A DNA stretch of 64,000 bases from Micromonospora echinaurantiaca (GCF_900090235.1 NZ_LT607750.1:1190501-1254500), one strand, 5' to 3'; counted from the stretch's first letter, positions 43,936-53,499 are shown. Numbers and translations: made by a program. The notes: generated by a model not told the origin, from the sequence alone.

Positions 43936-44718
43936 ATGCTGCTCCGAAAGATCGTCACCGCCGCCGTCCTCGCCACCGCCGCCACCCTGCTCGTCCCGGC
44001 CACCGCCGCCGTCGCCGCCCCGGCCCGGGCGGACGCGGCACCCGCCACCACCAGCGCCGCCACCACCCCGGTCATCGTCGTCGGCGGGCTCAGCGGCGTC
44101 GCCATCGCCTACGAACCGCTCGCCGCCCGCCTGCGCGCCGACGGGTACCGGGTCTTCATCTACCAACTGCCCGGCCTCGGCCTCGGCGACATCCCCGCCT
44201 CCGCCCGCGCCTTCGCCGGCTACGTGGACCAGGTCCGCGCGGCCACCGGCGCGGCCCGGGTGGACCTGGTCGGCCACTCCGAGGGCGGGCTCGTCTCCCG
44301 CTACTACCTCAAGCGGCTCGGCGGCACCGGCGTCGTCGGCCGCTACGTCAGCCTCGGCTCACCCCAGTACGGCACCTACGTGGCCAACATCCTGAAGTTC
44401 CTCGGCCTCGGCAGCTGCGCGGGCGTCGTCGCCTGCCAGCAGATGTCGATCGGCTCGGCCTTCCTCGCCGACCTCAACGCCGGCGACGACACCCCCGGCG
44501 CGGTCCGGTACACCACCGTCCGCACGATCCAGGACGAACTGGTCCGGCCGGTGGACAACGCTCTGCTGCACGACGGGTCGACCAACGTGCTGATCCAGTC
44601 GTCCTGCCCGCTGCGGGTGGTCGGGCACCTCGGGCTGGTGCTCGACGGCACCACGTACACGGTGATCCGGGGCGCGTTGACCGACGCCCCGGTGCGACCC
44701 AACTGCTACGCGCTCTGA
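43936..44718 (+). CDS. Secreted alpha/beta-hydrolase lipase
   Basis: The 260-residue protein has a signal peptide (KIVTAAVLATAATLLVPATA, cleaved near residue 28). The nucleophile elbow is VDLVGHSEGGLVSRYYLKRL (Ser115), preceded by the strand TPVIVVGGLSG. A probable catalytic His lies in RVVGHLGLVLDG. Two cysteine pairs (SCAGVVAC, and SCP with NCYAL) may be disulphides. It resembles the class 2 lipase/EstA group. GGAGG precedes ATG 43936. A very stable hairpin follows. Confidence 0.85.
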   Translation: MLLRKIVTAAVLATAATLLVPATAAVAAPARADAAPATTSAATTPVIVVGGLSGVAIAYEPLAARLRADGYRVFIYQLPGLGLGDIPASARAFAGYVDQVRAATGAARVDLVGHSEGGLVSRYYLKRLGGTGVVGRYVSLGSPQYGTYVANILKFLGLGSCAGVVACQQMSIGSAFLADLNAGDDTPGAVRYTTVRTIQDELVRPVDNALLHDGSTNVLIQSSCPLRVVGHLGLVLDGTTYTVIRGALTDAPVRPNCYAL

Positions 44719-44741
44719 CGGCCCGGCCGCCCGCGAGGTGT

Positions 44742-44772
44742 CCGCGCCCGCACCGATCCGGTGCGGGCGCGG
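44742..44772 (+). terminator. Lipase terminator, 14-bp perfect stem
   Basis: CCGCGCCCGCACCG (44742-44755) and its complement (44759-44772) enclose a three-base loop ATC, 24 bases after the lipase stop. Confidence 0.75.
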
Positions 44773-44921
44773 CGCCTCCGCCGCCCGCGGCGCCACCCCT
44801 GTCGCGGTCGGATGGCCGACACCGGACGGGGCTGACAAAAATCGGCCTCGCTCGATAACCTGCCTCGCTGTCCACACCCGACACCCGGTGCGTGACCGGT
44901 ACCCGTCGAGGAGCCGCGACC

Positions 44922-47084
44922 ATGACCGATTCGCCGGTGGTACGCGCCGTCGAGCCCGCTACCGAGCAGGACCCGCCCGACCGGCACATCGCCCACCGTC
45001 CGCCCGGCTACCCGAGCGCCCTGGTCTGGCTGCGCGTCGGCATCCTGCGCGACTGGCGGGGCGTGTTGGGAGCGTTCGTCGCCACCTGGTTCTACCTGCC
45101 GCTGGCACTGCTCTCCGCGGTCTGGAGCGGCATCGCCCTCGCCGTCCTGGGCCTCTTCGCCGGTGCCCTCGGCATCGCCGACCAGCTCCCCGCCGAGGTG
45201 CGGGACACCCCGCTGGTCGGCACGCTGCTCGAGGCCTTCCTCAGCCGCTCGGGCGGGGTGCTCGGCGGCTTCGTCGGCTTCGCCGTCGGTTTCCTGAGCG
45301 GATTCCTCGGCGTACTGCTGCTGCCCTGGCGCGGTGCGAGCGACGAGCCGCTCGCGCTGCTGACCGGACTGCTCGGCATGGTGGCCGCCGCCGCCCTGAT
45401 CGGCCTGCTCTACACGCTCTACCGGGTGCTGCTGGAGCCCCGGCTGCTGGTGGTGTCCGGGGCCCGCGAGCCGAGCCGGCGGGAGGAGGCCCGGCTGCGC
45501 CCCGTGCTGGAGCGGTGCGCGCACCGGCTCGGCCTGCCCACCCTGCCGCGGCTGCTGATGGAGGACGACCCCGTCCTGCCCAACGCCCGGACGTACGCCC
45601 GGCACATCGTGGTGACCACCAGCGTGCTGACCGAGCCGGAGGAGGAGATCGCCGCGCTGCTCAGCCACGAACTGGTGCACTGGCGGGCCGGCGACGAGGT
45701 CACCAGCGCCTTCGTCCGGGGCGTCGCGCTGCCGCTGACCCTGCTGCACGCCGTCCCGGCGTGGCTGATGCGGACCTTCCCGCATCCGGCCACCAACCTC
45801 GTGGTGTTCCTGTTCTTCTGGCCGGTCCTGCTGACCATGAAGTACGTGGTGCTGCCCCTGCACGCCCGGGACGTCCGGGCGGCCGAGTACCGGGCGGACC
45901 TGGGCGCGGTGCTCACCGGCCACGTGGACGGGTTGCGCGCCATCCTGGAACGGCGCCGGTCGTTCGAGACCGGGCGCAGCGGCTGGGACGAGGCGGTCTG
46001 CGCCACCCACCCGCCGCACGAGCTACGGCTGGACCGCCTCGACCGGGCGGCCGCGCCGTCGACCGTCGGCGACGCGGTCACCCCGGAGCTGCTCTTCGGG
46101 AAATCGGGGCCGATCGGCACCCCGCGAGGCTGGCTGGTCGCCGGCGCCGCGGCGCTGGCCCTGTGCGTGGGCGTCGCCGGGCTGGGCGTCGTGCAGTGGG
46201 CCTTCTTCCGGCCGCAGGCGGCCGTGGACGGATACTTCTCCGCGCTGACCGACCGGGACGTCGACGCGGCGCTCGACTGGCTGACGCCGGAGGAGCGGGC
46301 GACCGTGGGCGACCGGAAACTGCTCGCCGACGTGCTCCGCGCCCAGGGCTACCAGCCGCCGACGGACGTCGAGATCACCGGGCTCGAACGGGACGACGAC
46401 CGGGCCACCGCCACCGTCTCCTACCGGCTCGGCGACGCGCGGCGTACGGGCACGCTCGCGCTGCGGCGGGACGCGTCGGCCACCGCCGGGCTGTTCCACG
46501 GCTGGCGGGTGCTGGACGGCCTGACCTCGCTCGACGTGCCACCCGGTCGCACCGGCCTGGCGCTCAACGGGGTGCCGGTCCCGGCCACCGGCGAGGGTGG
46601 CGGCGTCCTGTCGCTGCTGCCGGGTGGCTACACGGCGACCGGTCCGGGCAGCGCCCTCAGCGAGGTGCCACCGGAGCCGGTGCAGGTCGGCCCGGGGCAG
46701 CCGCAGGGCGCCGCGCTCGGCCTGACTCCGGTGATCAGGACCGAGGCGACCACCGCCGCCGAGGAACGCGTCCGGGCGTACCTGGACGACTGCGCGAAGA
46801 AGGCAGTCGCCGCACCGGAGGGCTGCCCGTTCCGCTACTACGGCAGCGGGATCCGGAAGATCACCTGGGAGGTGCTCGAATACCCGCGTGTCAGCGTGGA
46901 GTTGACCGGCCCGGACACGGCCCGGGTCGACACCCCGTACGAGGGGCGGGGCCGGATCCGCGCCACCGGCACCTCCACCGGCTACTTCGGCGGGACCACA
47001 CCCTTCACCGACGAGCAGGAGCTGGTCGTCAGCGGCGTCCTCACCGCCAGCGGCGACAGCCTCACCTTCCAGACCCGCGACTGA
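44922..47084 (+). CDS. M48-like membrane metallopeptidase with C-terminal extracytoplasmic domain
   Basis: The 720-residue protein has several N-terminal spans (about residues 50-170), then a gluzincin domain. The zinc site is HELVH at residues 249-253, with Glu322 in AAEYRAD as third ligand, the spacing of M48 (HtpX/Ste24) peptidases. Two more hydrophobic segments lie near 295-315 and 385-410. After these comes an NTF2/DUF4878-like part (AVDGYFSALTDRDVDAALDW, residues about 433-452) and a beta-rich tail. ATG 44922 has GGAG upstream. EACC1 and CHAT genes follow closely, so it may be the membrane protease arm of that system. Confidence 0.78.
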   Translation: MTDSPVVRAVEPATEQDPPDRHIAHRPPGYPSALVWLRVGILRDWRGVLGAFVATWFYLPLALLSAVWSGIALAVLGLFAGALGIADQLPAEVRDTPLVGTLLEAFLSRSGGVLGGFVGFAVGFLSGFLGVLLLPWRGASDEPLALLTGLLGMVAAAALIGLLYTLYRVLLEPRLLVVSGAREPSRREEARLRPVLERCAHRLGLPTLPRLLMEDDPVLPNARTYARHIVVTTSVLTEPEEEIAALLSHELVHWRAGDEVTSAFVRGVALPLTLLHAVPAWLMRTFPHPATNLVVFLFFWPVLLTMKYVVLPLHARDVRAAEYRADLGAVLTGHVDGLRAILERRRSFETGRSGWDEAVCATHPPHELRLDRLDRAAAPSTVGDAVTPELLFGKSGPIGTPRGWLVAGAAALALCVGVAGLGVVQWAFFRPQAAVDGYFSALTDRDVDAALDWLTPEERATVGDRKLLADVLRAQGYQPPTDVEITGLERDDDRATATVSYRLGDARRTGTLALRRDASATAGLFHGWRVLDGLTSLDVPPGRTGLALNGVPVPATGEGGGVLSLLPGGYTATGPGSALSEVPPEPVQVGPGQPQGAALGLTPVIRTEATTAAEERVRAYLDDCAKKAVAAPEGCPFRYYGSGIRKITWEVLEYPRVSVELTGPDTARVDTPYEGRGRIRATGTSTGYFGGTTPFTDEQELVVSGVLTASGDSLTFQTRD

Positions 47085-47098
47085 TCGGGGAGACCGAC

Positions 47099-47500
47099 GT
47101 GACCGACGTGGACAGCGCGACGCGGCAGCCGGTGCGGCTGACCATCATTCCCCGGCACCGGCAGCCGCCCCAGGTCGCCCTGCTGGACTGGATCCACCGG
47201 CGGCCGGAGTACCGGCCGGCGGTCCGCTCGGCCGGCGGAGGCGGTGGCGGCCGTCCCGGATTCAGCGACGCGGTCATCATCGCGGTGCTGGCGCAGGGGC
47301 TGCTGCCGGGGCTGTTCAACCTGTTGCAGTCCTGGGTCGACCAGCAGCGCACCGAGGCGAGCATCCGCATCCAGTCCGGGGAGACCGAGGTGGAGCTGCA
47401 GGTCAACGGGCGTACCGACGCGGCCCGCCTGCTGACCCAGGCGACCGAGGCACTGCGCGCGGTCCGCGAACCGGGCGACCTGCCGGACGCCCCGGCCTGA
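47099..47500 (+). CDS. Effector-associated constant component, EACC1-like
   Basis: The 133-residue protein has the EACC1 layout: a short helical module (VALLDWIHRRPEYRP, residues 27-40), a Gly-rich linker, a hydrophobic helical segment (SDAVIIAVLAQGLLPGLFNL, 56-75), then a beta segment (ASIRIQSGETEVELQVNG, 87-104) and a final helix. EACC1 was described by the Aravind group as a fixed small partner of peptidase or CHAT effectors in bacterial conflict systems. The match is by pattern recall. GGGGAG precedes GTG 47099. The CHAT gene follows after 109 bases. Confidence 0.72.
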   Translation: MTDVDSATRQPVRLTIIPRHRQPPQVALLDWIHRRPEYRPAVRSAGGGGGGRPGFSDAVIIAVLAQGLLPGLFNLLQSWVDQQRTEASIRIQSGETEVELQVNGRTDAARLLTQATEALRAVREPGDLPDAPA

Positions 47501-47609
47501 CCCCGGGGGTGTCCGGGCGAGGCGTGATGTCGGCTTTGTGCTCGCGCGCCGTCGTACCGTCCTGCTACCCCTGAGGGAGCACGGCGCGAGCCGACCGGGG
47601 GGAGGCCCG

Positions 47610-50600
47610 ATGTGGCGACGGGACACTGACCCGCTGGCCCGGCTGCGCCGGCGGCTGGACGCGTTCGGTTCCACGATGGACCCTCGGCACGTGCTCGATC
47701 CGCGGGCGCTCCGCGAGGCGGAGGACGTCGCCGAGCTGGTGTCCCGGGGGTCGCGCCAGGGCCGCCTCGACGAACGCGCCGCCGAGGCCGTATTCCTCCT
47801 CGCCTGCCTGCACTGGTACCGGTATCAGGTGTTGCCGGCCGGCCAAGGCCAGGCCGAACGGGACTACGCGGTCCTGCTCACCGAGCTGCTGCTGGCCGCC
47901 GCGCCCGAGCGCGTGCCGCCCTCGCTGCTGGAGATGCTGCGGGTGCACGGCCCCCGGTCCGCCGCCGCTCGCGGGGGCGTGCCGGGGCAGCGATCCGCGC
48001 CGTCCGAGGCGGGCGCCCGCACCGCCCCGACCGCCCCCTCCGGATCCGGCGGGCCGGGCTCGGCCGGGCGGGCGGGCTCGTCAGGTGAGCCGGGCTCGTC
48101 CGGCGAGGAGGCGATGGCGCTGTTCCTGGAGGCGGCGCAGCTGATGGGCGGCGCCGAGCGCAGCGGCGACTACTCGACCGCCGACCGGGCCGTCGACCTG
48201 CTGCGCCGGGCCGTCGCCGGCACGCCGGCCGGTGACCCCGCCCGGCTGCACTACCTCTCCGCCCTCGGCAAGGCGCACCGGGATCTGTTCCTGCACCGGG
48301 GCCGGTCGCCGGAGCACCTGCGGCGGGCGGTCGAGGCGCACCGGGAGAGCCTGGAATCCACTCCGGCAGGCGACCGGGAACGCCCGGTGCGGCTGTTCCA
48401 CCTCGGCAACGTTCTCGGCGACCGCTACGAACTCGACGGTGACCGGGCCGCGCTGGACGAGTCGATCACCCTGCTCGGCGACGCGGCGCGGGCCGCCGGG
48501 GTCGACCCCCGGATCCGGGCCATGGCCCAGGGCAACCTCGGCCAGCGGCTGCGCGACCGCTGGCGGTTGCGCCACGATTCGGCCGACCTGGACCGGGCGG
48601 TCGACGCCCTCACCGCGGCCGCCGGGGGCATGGCCGATCCGCGGGTGACCGTGCTGCTCGGCAGCGCCCTGGCCGACCGGTTCACGCGCGCCCAGGCGGC
48701 CGCCGACCGGGACGCCGCGATCGGGGCGTACCGCACCGCGCTGGCTGCCGGCGGGCTCGACCGGGCGCTGGCCGGCGTGGCCCGGGTCGGCCTGGCCGCG
48801 CTGCTCGGCGCCCGATACGGGACCGACGGCGATCCGGCCGACCTGGACGCGGCGATCGACGCGCATCTGGCCGCCGTGGCCGACGCGCCGGACCCGGACG
48901 GGCTGCGGCACATTGCGGGCAAGCTGCTCGAACAGCGGTACGCCCGGGACCGGCGCGATGCCGACCTGCGGAGCGCGATCCACCTGCTGCGGCTCGGCGT
49001 CGCCGGCGCCCCGGACGACACCGAGCGGGCGGTTCGCCTATCCGACCTCGCGTACGCGCTGGGCCGCTGGCACGCCGCGCTGGACGGGCTCGATACGCTG
49101 CGCGCCGCCGAGAACGGCCTGCGCGAGGCGGTACGGCTGCTCCCGGCCGGGCATCCCGAGCGGCCGGACGTGCTGAACAACCTCGGCGAGCTGTGGCGGG
49201 AGATCGCCGACCGGACCGGTGCGGCCGACCGGCTGGAACCGGCCGCCGCCGTGCTGCGGGAGGCGGTGGCCACGGCCCGGCCCGACTCGCCGAAGCTGCC
49301 GGCCTACCTGTCCAACCTCGGCCTGGTGCTGCAGGCGCTGTTCGCCCGCACCCAGGACCTGGCCACCCTGACCGAGGCGGTCGAGGTGCTGCGCCGGGCG
49401 CTCGCCTCGACCCCGGCCGAGCACCCGGACCGCCTACTCGTCCTGACCAACTACGGCTCGGCGCTCAACCGCCGGGTCGAGGCGACCCTCGCCAGGCCGG
49501 AGGGCGTGGCCGACGCCGTCGGGCCGGACGTGGAGACGGCGGTGGCGGCGCTGCGCGAGGCGACGGACCTGGCGCGACAGGGCGCGGAGGCGCACGAGGT
49601 CGGCAAGGCGCTCGGCACGCTGGCCCTGGCGAACCTGCTGCGCCACCAGGTCACCGGTGACCCGGCGGCGCTCGACGAGGCGGTCGACGCGTTGGCGGCG
49701 GCCCGCGACGTCACCGAGGGCAGCGGCCCGGACCGGCACCGGCTGCTGACCAGCCTCGGCGGCGCCCTGCTGTGGCGGTCCCGGCTGGCCGGCCGCTCCG
49801 CCGATCTCGCGGCGGCGGTCCGGGCGTTCCGGGAGGCGCCGGCCGGCCTCCCGGCCGGGCACGCCGACCGGGCGACGTACCTGATCAACCTGGCCGTCGC
49901 GCTGGACGAGGCGGCCGCCCGGGCGGGCGGCGGCGTCCCGGTCCTGGACGACGATGCGCAGCCGGCCGAGCCTGACCCGGCCACCGAGCCGGCCGCGTCG
50001 GACGTCCGGGAGTGGGCCGGCACCTCACCCGACGCGCTGCGCGCCGAGGCGCTGGCAGCGCTGCGCGAGGCGGCCGCCGTCGAGGCCGCGCCCTCGCTGC
50101 TGCGGGCCACCGCCGCCCGGCGGTACGCCGCCCTCGCCGAACACCTCGGCGACCTGCCCGCCGCCCTGGCCGGGTACGCCTCGGCGATCGAGCTGATCGA
50201 CCTGGTCGCCTGGCACGGCATGGACCCGGACGACCAGGCGCGACTACTGGCCCAGTTCCCCGGCCTCGCCGGGGCGGCCGCGGCGTGCGCCCTCGCCGTC
50301 GGGCGGCCGGACCGGGCGGTGGAGCTGCTGGAGTACGGCCGGGGCGTGCTGCTCACCCGGGTCCGCGACGCCCGGGCCAGCCTCGACGCGCTCCGGAAGC
50401 GGGCACCGGAGCTGGCCGACCGGTTCGCCGAGGTGCAGGCCGAGCTGGACGGCCTCACCCCGAGCCCGGCGGGCGCGCGTGCCGCGCTGGCCACCGGCGC
50501 GGCGGTCGCCGGGTCGGCCCTCGACGTCGGCATGGCGGTCGCCGGGTCGGCCATCGGCGTCGGCATGGAACCGCCGGCCGGCAACCCGGAGCGGCGGCAC

Positions 50601-51821
50601 GAGTTGGCCGTCCGGCGACGCGAGCTGCTGGCCGACATCCGCCGGCTGCCCGGGTTCGCGGACTTCCTCCGCCCACCCGCCTTCGCCGACCTGACCCGGG
50701 CCGCCGGCCGGGGGCCGGTCGTGCTGGTCAACGTGGCGCGGCGGCGCTGCGACGCGCTGGTGGTCGACGGCAGCGGTGTCCGGGTGGTCCCGCTACCGCA
50801 GCTGACCCAGGCCGACCTGGTCGACCGGGTGGTCGCCTTCCTCACCGCCATCCGTGCGGTCACCGCGCCCGCCGGCGCCGCGCCCGCCGGGTCGGGCGCG
50901 GCCGGTGGCGGGCCGGCGGAGGCGCTGGCCGACCAGCGACGCCGGCTGGCGGCCCGGCGGACGATCACCGGAACCCTCGACTGGCTGTGGCGGGTGGTGG
51001 CCCGCCCGGTGCTCGACGACCTCGACCCGGCCGCCACCGGCGGCACCGACCTGCCCCGCCTCTGGTGGTGCCCGACCGGGCTGCTCAGCCTGCTGCCACT
51101 GCACGCCGCCAGCCCGGCCACCGGCGACGGGGCGCTGGACCGGGTCGTCCCGTCGTACACGGCCTCGCTGCGGGAGCTGCTGCGCGCCGGCGACGGCCGG
51201 GCCGCCGGCTCCGTCACGGTGGACGCGGCGCTCTTCGTCGGCCTGCCGCAGACCCCCGGCCTGGCCGACCTGCCCGGTGTCGACCGGGAACAGGAGATCG
51301 TGACCCGGCACCTGGCCCGGGTGCAGCCGTTGACCGGGCCGGCGGCGACCCGGCAGGCGGTGCTGGCCGCGCTGGCCGGCCGCCCGGTCGCCCACCTGTC
51401 CTGCCACGGCGCCCAGGACCTGGCTGCCCCGGCGCTCGGCCGGCTCGCGCTCGCCGACGGCCCGCTGCACGTCCGCGACCTGTGGCAGCTCCGCGCGGCC
51501 GCGCCGGCCGGGCTGGCGGTGCTCTCCGCCTGCGAGACGGTACGCGGCGGAGCCGTCCTGCCCGACGAGACGATCAGCCTCGGCACCGCGTTCCAGCTCG
51601 CCGGATTCCGGCACGTGATCGGCTCGCTCTGGTCCATCTCGGACGCGGTCACCGCCCGGCTCTGCGACCGCCTCTACGCCGGCCTGGCCGCGCCGGGCGG
51701 GCCGGGCCGGATCGACCCCGAGCGCGCCGCCATCGCCCTGCACGCCGCGGTGCGCGAGACCCGGCACGCGCTGCGCGAGGCCCCCGAACTCTGGGCCGCC
51801 TACGCGCACGTCGGCCCCTGA
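47610..51821 (+). CDS. TPR-CHAT caspase-like protease
   Basis: The 1403-residue protein starts with a helical region, then a Gly/Ser linker near residue 150. A long array of TPR-like repeats covers residues about 170-800 (recurrent LxxLGxxLxxRxxxxxD... units, often 'GDRAALDESI' type). The C-terminal CHAT domain (about 1100-1403) has the His/Cys dyad of caspase-fold peptidases: His1266 in VAHLSCHGAQD and Cys1308 in VLSACETVRG. FRHVIGSLWSISDAV is the CHAT substrate-pocket strand. Such proteins cleave a partner on sensing infection or damage; the target is unknown. ATG 47610 has GGGGGGAGG upstream. A 33-bp in-frame duplication is at 50502-50567. Confidence 0.88.
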   Translation: MWRRDTDPLARLRRRLDAFGSTMDPRHVLDPRALREAEDVAELVSRGSRQGRLDERAAEAVFLLACLHWYRYQVLPAGQGQAERDYAVLLTELLLAAAPERVPPSLLEMLRVHGPRSAAARGGVPGQRSAPSEAGARTAPTAPSGSGGPGSAGRAGSSGEPGSSGEEAMALFLEAAQLMGGAERSGDYSTADRAVDLLRRAVAGTPAGDPARLHYLSALGKAHRDLFLHRGRSPEHLRRAVEAHRESLESTPAGDRERPVRLFHLGNVLGDRYELDGDRAALDESITLLGDAARAAGVDPRIRAMAQGNLGQRLRDRWRLRHDSADLDRAVDALTAAAGGMADPRVTVLLGSALADRFTRAQAAADRDAAIGAYRTALAAGGLDRALAGVARVGLAALLGARYGTDGDPADLDAAIDAHLAAVADAPDPDGLRHIAGKLLEQRYARDRRDADLRSAIHLLRLGVAGAPDDTERAVRLSDLAYALGRWHAALDGLDTLRAAENGLREAVRLLPAGHPERPDVLNNLGELWREIADRTGAADRLEPAAAVLREAVATARPDSPKLPAYLSNLGLVLQALFARTQDLATLTEAVEVLRRALASTPAEHPDRLLVLTNYGSALNRRVEATLARPEGVADAVGPDVETAVAALREATDLARQGAEAHEVGKALGTLALANLLRHQVTGDPAALDEAVDALAAARDVTEGSGPDRHRLLTSLGGALLWRSRLAGRSADLAAAVRAFREAPAGLPAGHADRATYLINLAVALDEAAARAGGGVPVLDDDAQPAEPDPATEPAASDVREWAGTSPDALRAEALAALREAAAVEAAPSLLRATAARRYAALAEHLGDLPAALAGYASAIELIDLVAWHGMDPDDQARLLAQFPGLAGAAAACALAVGRPDRAVELLEYGRGVLLTRVRDARASLDALRKRAPELADRFAEVQAELDGLTPSPAGARAALATGAAVAGSALDVGMAVAGSAIGVGMEPPAGNPERRHELAVRRRELLADIRRLPGFADFLRPPAFADLTRAAGRGPVVLVNVARRRCDALVVDGSGVRVVPLPQLTQADLVDRVVAFLTAIRAVTAPAGAAPAGSGAAGGGPAEALADQRRRLAARRTITGTLDWLWRVVARPVLDDLDPAATGGTDLPRLWWCPTGLLSLLPLHAASPATGDGALDRVVPSYTASLRELLRAGDGRAAGSVTVDAALFVGLPQTPGLADLPGVDREQEIVTRHLARVQPLTGPAATRQAVLAALAGRPVAHLSCHGAQDLAAPALGRLALADGPLHVRDLWQLRAAAPAGLAVLSACETVRGGAVLPDETISLGTAFQLAGFRHVIGSLWSISDAVTARLCDRLYAGLAAPGGPGRIDPERAAIALHAAVRETRHALREAPELWAAYAHVGP
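50502..50567 (+). repeat. 33-bp in-frame tandem duplication in the CHAT gene
   Basis: 50502-50534 and 50535-50567 encode AVAGSALDVGM and AVAGSAIGVGM. The repeat lies in a linker between the TPR array and the CHAT domain. Confidence 0.75.
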
Positions 51822-51851
51822 CCCCCACCGCCCGGGGCGCCGGTTTAGGGG

Positions 51852-52463
51852 TCAGCAGGCCGGTACCGCTTTGACCGTGGTGGCGTCGGTCAGCGGCACC
51901 TGGACCGGGCCGGTGGCGGTGCGGATCGTCAGCGTCCCGGCGGCCGTCGCGGTGACCGTCCCGCAGACCGCGCCGGCGCCGGTGCCGACCTGCACGAACG
52001 GGCCGGTGCGTGGCGGGCCGTACCAGGTCACGCCGACCGCAGCGACCAGCAGCGCGGCACAGAGCAGCACCAGGCCCACCCCGGTGCGCAGGGCGCGGAC
52101 CGCGGCCACCGCCTCCTGGTGGTCGCCCGTCGGCGGGGGCGGCAGCGCGGCCACCGGCGTGACGGCCAGCCGCCCGTGCGCGGCGCACAGCAGCGCCAGC
52201 GCGCCCACCGCGCCGGTGACCAGCGCGGCGAGCAGCAGAGCGCCGACCAGCGCCGCCCAGTTCGGGGCGAGCGTGCCCACGTCGGTGCGGCCCCGGATCA
52301 GGCTGAAGCCGACCAGGGCGAGCAGCAGGGCGCCGAGGCCGTTGCGCCAGGCCAGCGCGGCGGACCGGACCCGGTCCAGCTCGGCGCGGAGCAGCCCGGC
52401 CAGCGCCTGTGCCTGGCGCAGGTCCGCCACCGTGGCGGGCGGCCCGGGGCGCAGCCGGATCAC
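51852..52463 (-). CDS. Three-span membrane protein beside the CHAT gene
   Basis: The 203-residue protein is of unknown family. A helical N-terminus (residues 1-40) precedes spans at about 41-58, 70-95 and 126-148. A beta-rich C-terminal domain with two Cys follows (VCGTVTATAAGTLTIRTATG). It is convergent to the CHAT gene and overlaps the upstream zinc-ribbon gene by four bases (start codon on its stop), so these two are one unit. A link to the CHAT system is suggested by position only. Confidence 0.6.
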   Translation of the reverse strand: MIRLRPGPPATVADLRQAQALAGLLRAELDRVRSAALAWRNGLGALLLALVGFSLIRGRTDVGTLAPNWAALVGALLLAALVTGAVGALALLCAAHGRLAVTPVAALPPPPTGDHQEAVAAVRALRTGVGLVLLCAALLVAAVGVTWYGPPRTGPFVQVGTGAGAVCGTVTATAAGTLTIRTATGPVQVPLTDATTVKAVPAC

Positions 52464-52912
52464 GGCTCGACGTCCAGCCGCAGGGTCCAGTACGCGCCGC
52501 AGCCGACCTGCCCCTCCGCCCGGTACGGGTGGGCGACCTCGCAGGTGCAGAAGATCGTCCGGTAGGTCGGCCCGGACGGCGCGGTCGCCCCCCGGGGTGC
52601 GGGCACGGCTGCCGGCTCGGCCGTGCCGCCGGCCCCCGGCCGGTCCGGCGTGCCGACCGTTGCCCGGTCCGGCGTGCTGGCCGTCGGCCCGTCCGGGGCG
52701 AGCGGTGGGGCGGGCGGGGCGTCCCGGCGGAACACCGCGTCGACCAGGGTGAAGGTGATCGGATCCTGGCAGCGCGGGCAGCCGCCGCTCAGCACGACCG
52801 CCGCGTCGAACTCGCGCACCGTGAAGGTGGCGGCCGCCTCCCGCGCGTACGCCTCGTCGGTGACCTCGGCGTACGGCAGCGGCGCCGGCTGCGTCCGCGC
52901 CAGATCGTCCAT
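52460..52912 (-). CDS. Zinc-ribbon-like hypothetical protein
   Basis: The 150-residue protein has two cysteine clusters, VLSGGCPRCQDPITFTLV (near residue 44) and FCTCEVAHPYRAEGQVGCGA (near residue 120), which together could bind zinc. A 50-residue Pro/Ala-rich linker separates them, giving a split treble-clef or ribbon. The sequence AYAREAAATFTVREFDAAV resembles a peptide-binding helical start. It is the first gene of a two-gene unit with the membrane protein. No function is known. Confidence 0.55.
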   Translation of the reverse strand: MDDLARTQPAPLPYAEVTDEAYAREAAATFTVREFDAAVVLSGGCPRCQDPITFTLVDAVFRRDAPPAPPLAPDGPTASTPDRATVGTPDRPGAGGTAEPAAVPAPRGATAPSGPTYRTIFCTCEVAHPYRAEGQVGCGAYWTLRLDVEP

Positions 52913-53133
52913 CCGCGACCTCCGATGACCGAATCCCTGACCGGACCGTCCACGGTAGTCGTCCGGCGCGCCCGGGTCACCTGCCGGCGGAACCGGCGGC
53001 CCGGGTCGCGCCGGGGGGCGGCGGATCGTCGGCGCGACAGCGGTGGCGGCAGTTGGCGCGAGCGACCGCGCGCCGCGACCGCGCGTGGGACGCTGGGCGC
53101 AGTTACCGAGATCCGGCGGAGCAGGGGGGCGTC

Positions 53134-53499
53134 ATGGCCGCAGTGCCGCAGGTCGACTTCGCGCTCGACACGTACGAGTGCATCGTGCTGTATCCGGGCG
53201 CGGCCGGGCGGGCGCTGCCGGCGGAGACGGTCCAGCGGTTGCAGTCCGAGCACGCCGAGCACATGCAGGCGCTGCAACGGCGGGGGATCCTGCTGGTCGC
53301 CGGCTCGGTGGACGGCCCGGCCCGCAATCCGGAGCCGCCGATCGGGTTCGGCCTGTCCCGCACCGGCTCGGTCGACGACGTGCGCAGCGTGATGGAGGCC
53401 GACCCGGCGGTGCAGGCGGGGCTCTACCGGGTGGACGTGATGACCTTCCTCTGCCCGGCCGGCTCGCTGGAGTTTCCGCTGGCCAAGACGCAGAGCTGA
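53134..53499 (+). CDS. YciI-like dimeric alpha-beta barrel protein
   Basis: The 121-residue protein has a YciI-type ferredoxin-like fold: VDFALDTYECIVLYPG begins strand one, LQSEHAEHMQALQRRGILLV holds the conserved His, and VRSVMEADPAVQAGLYRVDV ends the domain. Relatives are small enzymes of uncertain activity. GGGGGG precedes ATG 53134. It stands alone before a repeat-rich gap. Confidence 0.72.
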   Translation: MAAVPQVDFALDTYECIVLYPGAAGRALPAETVQRLQSEHAEHMQALQRRGILLVAGSVDGPARNPEPPIGFGLSRTGSVDDVRSVMEADPAVQAGLYRVDVMTFLCPAGSLEFPLAKTQS

